Below, in pieces: positions 12,534-22,627 of a stretch of 64,000 nucleotides of DNA (the stretch's first letter is position 1; each line of letters starts with the position of its first letter). The translations under genes were made by a program, and so were the position numbers. Origin of the DNA: Phallusia mammillata (lineage: Eukaryota > Chordata > Ascidiacea > Phlebobranchia > Ascidiidae); the NCBI GenBank assembly GCA_003260075.1, contig QLIY01000429.1, positions 1 through 64,000 on the forward strand. The letters run 5' to 3'. The notes under the pieces were generated by a model, which did not search any database, was not told the origin of the DNA, and was given only the letters and a program-made list of their open reading frames with translations.

Positions 12534-13854
12534 TTATATTTGTCCATTGACTATGGCTAGAAAGGACATGAAGGCGAGTGTTGGTGAGAAAAGTAGCTTG
12601 TTGGACTGGTTGCCAGTATTGCAGTTGTCTGAATAAAAACACCGTTAGAGGCCGAAGTAATTATTTTTCTTACGTTAATGTTTTAGGGTGGAAACTTCAA
12701 TCAAAAAAGCTGAATTTAAATACTTTTTTTAAAAAATGTACCTTGGTTGCAGGAATACGAGCATTGGGTCCCGATGAAGCCTCTTACATTACCAGTAAGA
12801 CATCCTTGCAGTTCATATCCACAAGATCGATGAATTGTGAAAACTTTGCTTCCTGTACTATCTGAAAGATATATGATGGAATCATTGAATAGGCCTATCG
12901 TAGCAGACTTGGCAAGTAATTTTACATCTAAGAAAATTCGACGAAGGTTGTAAAAGCTGTTGTTTGATAATATGCATTATTACCGGACATTAAAGGATTT
13001 AAAGTAAAGCAGTTTACTGCTGCGTTGTGTGCAACCATACACGCACATTTTTATGTGATAATTTGTTTTCCATTGCTTACTTGATGCATCGTTGACAAAT
13101 GTCACACATGCATTTTCCTCAGAATTACATTCTCTTGAATAAGTTTTATTGACGTTTGGCCCAAAGCAGCCTTCTTGGTGGAAACCAGCAACATGCTTGG
13201 GGTTTGAATATGTACAGGAGTAGCATTTGAGACAATTACCTTGAACGAAAACAAACCCAGTCAGATAAAAGACAAAGCAAAACAAGACAGTTGTTACGCA
13301 TTTGTTGCATCACAGAGCACATTACGTACGATATTCAAGATTTTGTGCGTAGACCAAGGGTGCACAATCTGCCGCTGTGACGTAAGCATGTATTATAAAA
13401 TACGTGGTGGTAGTGGTGAACTGAATAACCGTATTTTGCTTCATTTTTGGCTTTAAAATCTTCTATAATTTTGTGGGACTGTAAAGATATATTGCAGGCC
13501 CAATACTTGTAAACAATGGACATTTCTGTGCCTATTGTGTGCAACCAATGCAATATATATAGACAGCACATAGCACAATAATATAGTTAAACTCTATTAA
13601 CATTCATGATCGAATCGTTCATTTCAATCTGTACGTTTAGACTCTAGTAGACGGGATATTATGAGATAAAGCATATTTTTTGCTCTGCAACTTTATAAGT
13701 AATATATATTCAGATGACTGGTCTTTTCCCTTTTATCCACATTAAAAAAAGAATACTAAACAAAACAACAAAACAAAGTAAACCTACGTTTTAATTTCGG
13801 CTTACCTAGAGATAAAGCTGCTAAAAGGACTAGCACAGCTACAGTATAACCCAT
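12534..13854 (-). CDS. Ly6/uPAR-like three-finger protein, copy C
   Basis: Four exons (13806-13854, 13081-13239, 12742-12861, 12534-12628) join in phase to 140 aa. The signal peptide starts MGYTVAVLVLLAALSLG. The cysteine-rich body begins CLKCYSC and ends with DNCNTGN before a hydrophobic tail (LAFMSFLAIV) expected to be replaced by a GPI anchor. Closest in the window to copy D (shared HQEGC and TYS/AYS segments) and, by position in the duplicated unit, equivalent to copy A. A TATAAATA box lies 92 bp upstream of the ATG. Function beyond a surface or secreted three-finger protein is unknown. Confidence 0.85.
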
Positions 13855-13945
13855 TATTGCATAAAGTGTAGATTGGATATTAGAAAAAACTAGGCTTTTA
13901 CCTTAAACTCATTTGAAGTAGCACATGTAAGTAAAAGTCCCTGGG

Positions 13946-13953
13946 TATTTATA
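13946..13953 (-). promoter_or_regulatory. TATA box of Ly6-like copy C
   Basis: TATAAATA on the minus strand, 92 bp upstream of the ATG, in the same flanking context as in copy A. Confidence 0.6.
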
Positions 13954-14039
13954 TGGTGGTTTGTATGCATCATTAAAATATACCTTTTTTCTGGAACAGT
14001 TTACATCATTTAATTGACTTTTTACTGCAAACGTTTAAA

Positions 14040-16220
14040 TAAAAACGTTTGCTTTCCGAGCTGCTGTATTTTTCTAGACTGGTAGGAGTCATCGGTAACA
14101 TTTGCGTAAAAATCAATTCTATTTTCAAGGCGTCGATTTCCAAGAAATTCATTTCCAATTCGGCCCCCTAGTGAGTTAAAAAACACTTTTTAAAGGACTG
14201 TAATTGTAACGGATTGAATAAGGACAAACAAAACTGAGCGTGTCAAATTCCACTGTAAAGATTAGGCTCTCTGACTGAGCTATTTGACAAATACTACCGG
14301 TGCAATACCAAGATTTGATGAGTCGTAAATGTTCACTACTTTGCTATATTACGTTCAGAAACGGAGTAATCAATACCTTGTTAAAATAGCAAACACATTT
14401 GCACAACGTAGCTGTTATGGGAACCAAAGTTGCGGCCGGATGAGGTGAAGTCAAATCGTAGGAAAATTCCTAGTATTCGAAACCACAGCAATTTACGATG
14501 TCACTAGAATTAGGTTGTAACGTAAAGGTTTTCAATACATATTCGAGTTTTAAAAACTGTTCACATTGTTCGTATAACCACATTGCACGTACATGTTCAT
14601 GCGAATTTTTCTCACAGTGCTAATATACAATAAATTTAAAATACCTTGTTTTTCTAGTGTGTCACGTAATCGCTCTGGTATTGGAACTAAAATTTGTACG
14701 TAGTAGTCTTTGGGGGAAAACAATATCGTGTACGTACTGTTAATGGAAAATGTATTATAGAATATACCAGTGGTTCTAAATTTTGTTGACACGATCCAAA
14801 TACTTATAAAAGTTAGTTTAGTGTTTTTACGACCCATTGATGTTCATTATTACTAATTTAGTTACATTTTTGTCGGGAAACAGAAAAGCTTATCAATAAT
14901 TTGGTTTTAATGAAAATTACTGCATCACAGTTGAGTAACACTTTGCAGTGAGCTAACAAGTCATGTATGACGTCACAAACAAAATCAAACATTTTTACGT
15001 CCAAGAAAATTTTTGATGAACTCATTACCCAAAAGTTAAGGATGCCGCTGGGGAAAAAAACGTTACGAAGGTAAGAAGTAGATGCCCCTGCTTTGGACCA
15101 AACTCGCAAGCAAAAGATCGTTCATTACTGCTGAATTGGAAAGCACTCCAACCTTTGGTACAAGGCACCAATCTGGCTGTGGGTAAACCCAACAGTGGTA
15201 GGTCGCGTTTGTTGTGTCTCATACAATTTTCGTTTCAGTTCCGCACGATGCGACTAATTTTGACCGTATTCTTGGTTGCTGCAGCTCGCTTTGGATATTC
15301 GTTTTTCCTGATTAGAACTTTATTGAAAAAAAAAAATTTTTGACCAAGAATTATGGTGGTTTCATGAAGAACAACTAACAGGATAAATAAACAGAACTTC
15401 ACCAGCACTTGAGCGTCACCTAATGGTTGTGACTATATCAATTTTTTCATTTAATAGTTTTCTCGATGTGCTTTGAAAATAGTTAATTTTAGATTTGAAA
15501 AAAAATAGTTAAATCTATTATGGTAACTACTAAATAGTCATTTCTGATGTTGTTATGCTAGAAAAAACCCTTGATAACACATGTCCTAGGCCTAGGGGAA
15601 TAAATTAGTTAAAAAGGGATTTTAAATAAGTGACTTATATAGCCTACTTTGTTGTTCGTGCTGTGTGGATTCAAAATGTTTCGAAATAAAGCCAGTACAT
15701 GAAGCAAAAACTTCATTCATTCAGTTGTGGTGACAAAAACCTACAATCAGAGGTTTTGTGAAATTAACAAGACGTCAGCTCAAACTCGCGTTAAAGATAC
15801 GTTCATTTTTTTTTAGTTTCAATTAATCAAACATTTTTTTTCTTTAGTGGGTTAAAACATATCTTAGGTTTATAACAAGCAATATTGCCCTCGTAGCGAA
15901 ACAGCTTTGTCAAACTTGGCAAAAAAATTGTTGTTGACCATGCAAATTTATTGCACGTGTTGCGTTGTGGTTTATTTGTTGTGTTTATTCCAAACACGAG
16001 AATCAATTACAAAAAAAGGCAAATTTAACAAATGAGTTTCAGGTATTGCACCGATTACTAAACTTGCCACAAATGCTCTAAGAATTTATGTGTAAAAAAA
16101 CAGGTTAATAGCTCAACGTAACAACCATTGTTATTCGCGGCTTAGTTTGCTTTGGCATGCACTAATAAATGTCAATTCGAGCGGCGTTAAAGGTGTTTTC
16201 CAAACAAGTCTGGCTTGTTA
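14040..16220. repeat. Segmental duplication, copy 2
   Basis: Collinear with 4830-7090 at an offset of about 9.2 kb. Differences are scattered substitutions and small indels; for example the 5740-5810 segment of copy 1 is absent here. The open frames in it are frameshifted relative to copy 1, so I treat it as non-coding. Confidence 0.8.
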
Positions 16221-17020
16221 GGCTGTCGAAATTGATCGTAACAGCAAACGTTTTTGTCATTGCAATAACTTTTATTTAGCAACATTTTTGCCCTGGCACA
16301 AGTCTTTAACGCTGTGACATCTTTGCACAGGGGCTAAGCCATCGTTCCTTTTTTGCTTATCTGTTCTTTTGATGTAGGTTTGAAGAAAGCGAAACTGTTT
16401 GGAATTTCTATCGACGAACAAATGGCAATAGTTGTTTTTACCGAGTTTTATAGCAAAGATGTCACAAATATTTGCTTTAACATTAATCTTAAATAAATTC
16501 CTGGATAAACTTCATGCTGTTTTTTTGATAATCGCGGCAATATTTTGTTTTAGTTATTGTTTATGTTACGAAGCCTTTGCTATAATAAAGGTTGAAATTT
16601 CGGAAAAAAACAAACCGGGTCGTTTTTGTATCATCCGGGGGTTTTGAAAATAATTCAACAATCGATATTTTACGGTGCAGTAAAAATTCATAACCACAGA
16701 ATTTTCAAACTGTCGTTGAACAATGCGGTTTATAAAGCCATTTTCGAATTATACTGCATGTTTCCGAATACTTACCTTTAGCCACTAGCTGATATATTGC
16801 TTACAAGTTTATGATCCTCTCGATAAACATAAGTTGTTTTCTTTTGGTAAAACAGTAATTTTATTTTTTACAGTAATTAGTAACCACTGCATTATTTTGT
16901 CCACATGAATTCATTTTATGCCTATAGAGTAATTAATACTGTTAATTTGCACTTTAAAAGCAACATCATAGCAATTCCTTTACTGCTCTGCAATGCCAAC
17001 AAAAAACTACGGTATTCTTT

Positions 17021-18397
17021 CTAAAAAAATGCTCGTCCAGTGAGTAGGGCGAAAAAAGGCATGAGGGCGAGTGCTGGTGAGACAATCAGCTGATTGGATT
17101 GGTTGCCGGTGTTGCAATTGTCTAAGTAAAAACAGTGTTAGAAAAACGAAGTACTGGGTGCACGTAGACAAAGCATTTTTCATGGTGTCGCCATCACTTA
17201 GGCCAGTGATCGGTAAACCATGGTAGAGCTTGCCAACTATTGGATTATGCTGTGGCATTTGTCGCATGTGCTAATATGAACAAAAAAATCATCTGAATTT
17301 AATTACTTGGATTGAAAAAGATGTACCTTTGTAGCAGGTATACGTGCACAGGGTCCCGTTTGAAGTCATGTATGTAAGCATCACGACATCCATACACATC
17401 ATATCCACAAAACCGCCGAATAGTCTTAATTCGTGTTCCTGTACTATCTAAAAGATACATGATGGATAGACCTTGTGGCAAGTAATTTCACACTTAAAAT
17501 AATTTAGGTTGCCGTTTTCCCCCGTAACGGAATATTTAAGTCTTAGTCTTGTGTTACATGATGTTGACAAGGAAGGTGAATTCGCTTACTTGTTGCAATG
17601 AAGACATCTGTCATACATGTATCTTCTTTAGGACCACATTCTGTAGAATAAGCTTGAAAGACGTATGGCCCGTAGCAGCCTTCTTGGTGCTGACCACTAG
17701 CATCCCTTGGGTCCGAGAATGAACAAGAGTAGCATTTGAGACAATTCCCTTGAAAGAAAACAAACCCATTTAGGTAAAAGACAAAGCAGAACGAGACCAT
17801 TGTTACGCATTTGTTGCATCACAGAGCACATGATGTACGATGTGAAAGATTTTGTGTGTAGACTGTAGAGTAGACCAAGGGGCACAATTTAATACAGTAT
17901 TTCGAATACTATTTGTCTATATTGAGGTTTATCGCGATTACGGATTCTTGGTTACTCTATTCGACCTGTTTAAAGCCGAAATTGGTACCGAATTCCAACA
18001 CGAGATTGCCATTTACATTTTTAAGGGGGCCACAGGTCATACAGGGTTACTTGAAGGGGGTCACGAGGCCAAAAAGTTACCTTTAGGGGGCCGCGGTCCA
18101 CGAAAGGTTAAGAACCACTGCTCTAGTAGACGGAATATTATGAGACAAATCATATTTATTTGGATGTGTAATTTATAACATTTAGATAATTGTTGTCCGT
18201 TGTTAAAATAAAGACCTGTGATGCAGCCCTAATGGAGACGAATCAGGTATAGCTATACCTAGGTTACTTTTCCTTTTGTCCACATTTAAAAAATGAATAC
18301 TAAAGGAAAACAAAATATACTAAACCTACGGTTTTTTCTGCTTACCTAGGGAGAAAGTTGCAAAAAGAACTAGCACAACTCCAGTGTAACCTTTCAT
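17021..18397 (-). CDS. Ly6/uPAR-like protein, copy D, frameshifted
   Basis: Four exons (18346-18397, 17590-17748, 17327-17447, 17021-17121). Exons 1, 2 and 4 match the family: a signal peptide starting MKGYTGVVLVLFATF, a CLKCYSC start, then DNCNTGN and a hydrophobic tail. Exon 3 is 121 nt where copy C has 120. The extra base, near the AAA at about 17381-17383, shifts the frame so that the last cysteines and the GPI tail are read out of frame; the shifted frame stays open to about 17007. Without that base the product would be about 143 aa. Either a recent pseudogene or a homopolymer sequencing error. The intron after exon 1 has gained a transposon end (about 17980-18120) that copy C lacks. Confidence 0.7.
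17980..18120. mobile_element. hAT-like element, right part
   Basis: The right terminus GGTTAAGAACCACTG ends at 18120. The sequence is absent from the corresponding intron of copy C, which resumes at the same CTCTAGTAGACGG block. The left terminus is not clear. Related to the elements at 58996-59528 and 39688-39961. Confidence 0.5.
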
Positions 18398-18482
18398 TGC
18401 AAAAAGAGTACAACAGACGTTAGATATACTTAGACTTAACCTTACACTTCTTTGAAGTAGAATATAAAAGAACACGGGACTG

Positions 18483-18490
18483 CATTTATA
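18483..18490 (-). promoter_or_regulatory. TATA box of Ly6-like copy D
   Basis: TATAAATG on the minus strand, 86 bp upstream of the ATG of copy D. Confidence 0.5.
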
Positions 18491-18589
18491 CTGTGGATTG
18501 CATGCATCGTTAAAAAAATCCCTTTTTTCTGTGTTAAGGCACATCACTTTTTCAATAGAGATCGGGGCGCAAACACGCCACCCGGTGCA

Positions 18590-19345
18590 CATTCTGCACA
18601 TCCATGTTGCGAACCTCAACATGCCGGTGAACATGTTGACCATCACTGGATATACGGATTATTGCTAAGTTTAATCAAGTTCTGAGTTTGTTAACATGTC
18701 GAACATGCTGGTGAAGGCAGAAAACATGTTGAACATCACTGGATAGACGGATTATTCATTTCTAAGTTTAATCAAGAATTATAGCTCCACACTTGGTAAA
18801 AATACTTTTGCTGTTGTTTCCTGTAATATTTAATCAAGTTTTGAGTTTGTTGACATGTTAAACATGCTGGTGAAGGCAGAAAACATGTTGAACATCATTG
18901 GATAGACAGATTATTCATTGCTAAGTTTGATCAAGAATCACAGCTCCGTACTTGGTAAAAAATACTTTTGCTACTGTTTTCTGTAATATTTATTTAAGTT
19001 TTGAGTTTGTTGACATGTTAAACATGCTGGTGAAGGCAGAAAACATGTTGAACATCATTGGATAGACAGATTATTCATTGCTAAGTTTGATCAAGAATCA
19101 CAGCTCCGTACTTGGTAAAAAATACTTTTGCTACTGTTTTCTGTAATATTTAGTCAAGTTTTGGCTTCTGGTTGAACGAGAGGGGTAAAAAGTTTTACAT
19201 GTGTGTTCAATATGCCGGTAAACATGTTGCATATCACTAGATATACGCGTTATTGCTAAGTATAATCAAGAATCATAGCCCCACACTTGGTAAAAATACT
19301 TTTGTTACTGTTTTCTATAATATTTAATCAAGTTTTGATTTGTGG
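18590..19345. repeat. Tandem repeat of about 160 bp
   Basis: Successive AACATGCTGG landmarks at 18702, 18861 and 19021 give a 159-160 bp period. The two central units are almost identical; the outer ones (from about 18590 and 19200) are degenerate. The array, with the AACATG-rich DNA that follows it to about 20020, separates copy D from the flank (20090 onward) that in copies A and C sits directly upstream of the gene. Confidence 0.8.
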
Positions 19346-20089
19346 TTGAATGGCAGGATTAAAAAGGTTATGTATTTTGTTACAGATCAATCCAGTTTAA
19401 CACTTTTTACCAGGGTTAAGGTCAAAGAAACTTGACAACCGAAACAAAAACACATTAACTTTACATTTTTTGTGAATATAGGCTACAAATCTATATCTTG
19501 TCCCATAAAAACCTAATCTACGCGCAACTCATGTTTTATAATTACGGAAAGCTTTGTATGTCACATCATGTGTAACATTAGTATATCAAATCAATGTGCA
19601 TTATGGGGTCCAGACCCCAATCTCAATGTGGCTTTAGCCATAAGCAACATAGGTTTAATAATGAGCAACGTGCAACATAAGTTTAACAATATGACTTATA
19701 CAACAAGTCACCTCGCGCAATTGTGCACGTGCTGGTAAAGTGCTAAAAATAGCTTTCAAACAATATACTTGATATTATAACTTGCCCCACGTGCACGTTG
19801 AACAAACCTAACCACCACATCGTACCTTGTGCAACCTGACAAAGCGCAAACATCATGTACAGCAACTGCACCCAGTTCACCCAGGTATATAACACGTTAA
19901 CATACAAGTGCAACATGTCAACCGTCATGTTCAACATCCTTAACATCAATGTGCAATATCTAAACATCGATGTGCAATGTGTCAACCGCTATGTTGAACA
20001 CGTGCACCAGGTGGAGTTTTTTTGCTTGTGAACCCGTCTCCACTTTTTTGCTCTTCCACTGAAAGATTAAAATTAAAAACCTTGGCAAA
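19346..20089. other. Low-complexity AACATG-rich intergenic DNA
   Basis: Short, irregular repeats of AACATG, GTGCAA and related words, mostly between 19640 and 20020. The minus-strand open frame here translates the repeat only. No gene seen. Confidence 0.4.
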
Positions 20090-20779
20090 CATATCAACGA
20101 GCTGCTTTGTTTTTCCAGACTGGTCAAATTCCATTGGTAACATTTGCATAAAGCAGAATGTCCTTGTCATTACGGCGATTTTCAAGAAATTCGTTTCTAA
20201 TTCGGCTTCCTAAGAAGTGAATAAAGACTGTTTAAACGACTGTAATTGTAACAGATTCAATGAGGGTAAATAAATTTAGGATTTGTAAATGTTCACTGCT
20301 TTACCTTGTTACGTTCAGTTCAACGAAAGGTAGTAAACGATGCTTTGTTAAATGAGCAACTACATTTGTACAAATTTAAATTACCTTGTTTTTCTAGTAT
20401 GTCACGTAGCGCTCTGATGTTGGAAACAACTAGTTTGCACGTAACATTCTCAGGAAAAAACAAAGCAATATCGTGTACGTACTGTTAATGGTAAATGTAT
20501 TATAGACTATACCAGTGGTTCCAAAATTTTGTTAAAAAAATTAGTTAGTTTTGTTTTTTTGGACCCATGAATGTTCATTATTACTATTCTAGTTGCATTT
20601 TTGGCGGTAAAAAAGCAAAGCCTGTCGATAATTTGGTTTTAATGTTATTCATTAAGTAGTTTAAGAATATTTGATTAAAGAATGAAACAAATATTATCTG
20701 TTTCTTTTGTATTATCTTTTCCATTTAGACAAACATTCCCATTTATTCCGATCTTTAGAGCGGGTTCTATGCCTATATA

Positions 20780-20973
20780 CAGTGTTTTTTTAAGGAGTTT
20801 TGGGGGACTGAAACGGTCCCCCAAATTTCTCCAGCGGTTTCCCAAAATTTGCCAGTAGCCTAATAAATAATTCGTTTAAGCAAATATGGCTATTTTTTGG
20901 TATTTAAATAAAACACTTGCGGTCTCTTAAAACTACTTAGTGGTCGCCCAAACCAAACCTTAAAAAAACCCTG
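20780..20973. mobile_element. hAT-like MITE
   Basis: Terminal inverted repeats CAGTGTTTTTTTAAGG and CCTTAAAAAAACCCTG are flanked by a 7/8-matching 8-bp duplication, CCTATATA (20772-20779) and CTTATATA (20974-20981). A terminus of the same family appears at about 61072-61109. Confidence 0.7.
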
Positions 20974-21050
20974 CTTATATATATTGAACGAATAAAGCCA
21001 GTAGTCAATCGCGCTTGTAGTGACTCAATAATCTCTGTTTCAGTTTAGCA

Positions 21051-21119
21051 CAGTGGTTCCCAAACTTTTTCGTATTTTTTCAAAACGGTCCCTTTGCCAT
21101 TATTTCGAGGGCTCGCGGT

Positions 21120-21162
<43 letters not shown>

Positions 21163-21786
21163 TTTACACAAACTGACGCCAAATAAGATTATAGAATTAC
21201 TTCAACCGCTTCGCGGTCCCCCAAAAATTGCCTCACGGACCCTCTAAAGCAGGGGTCCGCAAATACTTTTTGGCGCGACCCTAAAAAAATTGCTCTAAAA
21301 TCTCGCGACCCAAGCATTTTGCAAAAATGCTTTAAATTCTCGCGACACAAGCATCAAGTTTGTGAAAAATACTATGCAACTAAATACCAATGTTAATACT
21401 GATATTATGATATTGTCAGTTGCTATTTTTACATAAAACTGTAGGTAAACAAACGTATATATTGTAAGAAATGAGAACTGTGGGCCCTGTGTTGAGAACA
21501 CAGCTAATGAGAAATCGCATGCTTGCACAGGTGCACTTAACTTTTTCTATTGTTATATAGCCTGTATGTAACAGTTACGTAGTCATGCGTAACAATACAA
21601 TAATGAATAAAAGGTTGAAAAATGCCGAAATTCATTAATACTGTAGATACGATGCTTATATTAATGGGAAATTTAAAATATTTCGCGACCCAGACTGGAA
21701 GGTCTCGCGAACCAAATTTGGGTCGCGACCCACTATTTGCAGACCCCTGCTCTAAAGGACCGCGGATCCCAGTTTGGGAACCGCTG
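21051..21786. mobile_element. hAT-like element, outer of nested pair
   Basis: Termini CAGTGGTTCCCAAAC and GTTTGGGAACCGCTG are flanked by a perfect 8-bp duplication GTTTAGCA (21043-21050 and 21787-21794). It contains a 41-nt G run (21120-21160) and a second complete element. Confidence 0.85.
21250..21749. mobile_element. hAT-like element, inner of nested pair
   Basis: Termini CAGGGGTCCGCAAA and TTTGCAGACCCCTG are flanked by a perfect 8-bp duplication CTCTAAAG (21242-21249 and 21750-21757), inside the 21051-21786 element. No transposase. Confidence 0.85.
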
Positions 21787-22224
21787 GTTTAGCACAAAGC
21801 GTCTGATTTTTGACTTCGGCTGCAGCTGCCCGCTTTGGTTAGTTTTTCCTGATTAAAACTTTATTGGAAAATTTGCTATTTTGACCGAGACCGTTGATGG
21901 TTGGTTGAAGAAATACTTAAAGGGTTAATGAACAGAACTTTACCAGCACTTGTGCGTCACCTAACGGTTGCGACCATGTCAGTGTTAGTTTTTCTCGATG
22001 TGGTTTGAAAATAGTTAAAATTAATTACTATTAACATTTGATAGTAACTAACTACTAATTAGTCCGTTTAATGCATTGCCATGCTAGACGAAATATAGTG
22101 ACACCATAGGACTGGTTTCTAAACCACAAGGTATTGCCCCAGTTGCGGGACCCACAAGATTTAGTGAGACTTGCCTATTTAGCTCTCAAAATAACAAAAA
22201 CGTGATTTTGAGTCCCAACAAATG

Positions 22225-22610
22225 TGATTGCCGTTACGGCTAATCTCATGTCAGAAACTGCACTGATGAGATCTTATACGCCGAAGCGGTGCACACTGTC
22301 TGTAGCTTAGATAGTGACCATTTTTGTAAAATCTCATAAGATTTGCAAAAATTCACCGCATACAGCTAGAGTAAAAAGCACAGTATAAATTAAAATTGTC
22401 AGGAACTGAAACATGTACGGCCGATTTCTTGTCACAAGATTCAATGATAAGACCTCATAGGCGGAAAGTTGTGCTCTGTCCGCAGCTACGATAGCGGGCA
22501 TTTTTGTAAAATCCCAAAAATTAATGACAAACCACCGCATGCATTAGAAGTAAAACGAACAGTTTAATTTAAAATTGTCAGGAACTGAGGTGTACTTTGA
22601 CATTTTAACG
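22225..22610 (+). repeat. Tandem dimer with decayed hammerhead ribozymes
   Basis: Two diverged units of about 180 bp. Unit 1 has CTGATGA at 22263-22269, GAAG at 22283-22286 and a GTC cleavage site ending at 22300, with helix I CTGCA/TGTAG (22258-22262 with 22301-22305). Unit 2 has ATGATAA (22444-22450), GACC hairpin, GAAA (22464-22467) and GTC ending at 22480. Each is followed by CATTTTTGTAAAATC and, about 100 bp later, GTCAGGAACTGA. A tandem repeat carrying one hammerhead per unit is the layout known for retrozymes and Penelope-like elements. Both cores carry changes expected to weaken cleavage. Confidence 0.6.
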
Positions 22611-22627
22611 TTGCATAGGTCTTGCTG

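Larger units (their letters stand above)
20090..22060. repeat. Segmental duplication, copy 3, with insertions
   Basis: A more diverged copy of the 4830-6400 flank, interrupted by a small hAT-like element (20780-20973) and a nested pair (21051-21786). It resumes after 21795 with the same TTTTTCCTGATTA block as copies 1 and 2. Confidence 0.7.

Noticed and set aside
3322-18397. Three-finger genes considered as venom-type toxins
   Set aside because: The hydrophobic GPI-type tail exon and NCNTGN motif fit Ly6/uPAR surface proteins; nothing points to a toxin.
18590-19345. 160-bp array considered as CRISPR or a repeat-domain gene
   Set aside because: Whole units repeat without spacers, and no frame stays open through them; it is a eukaryotic satellite.
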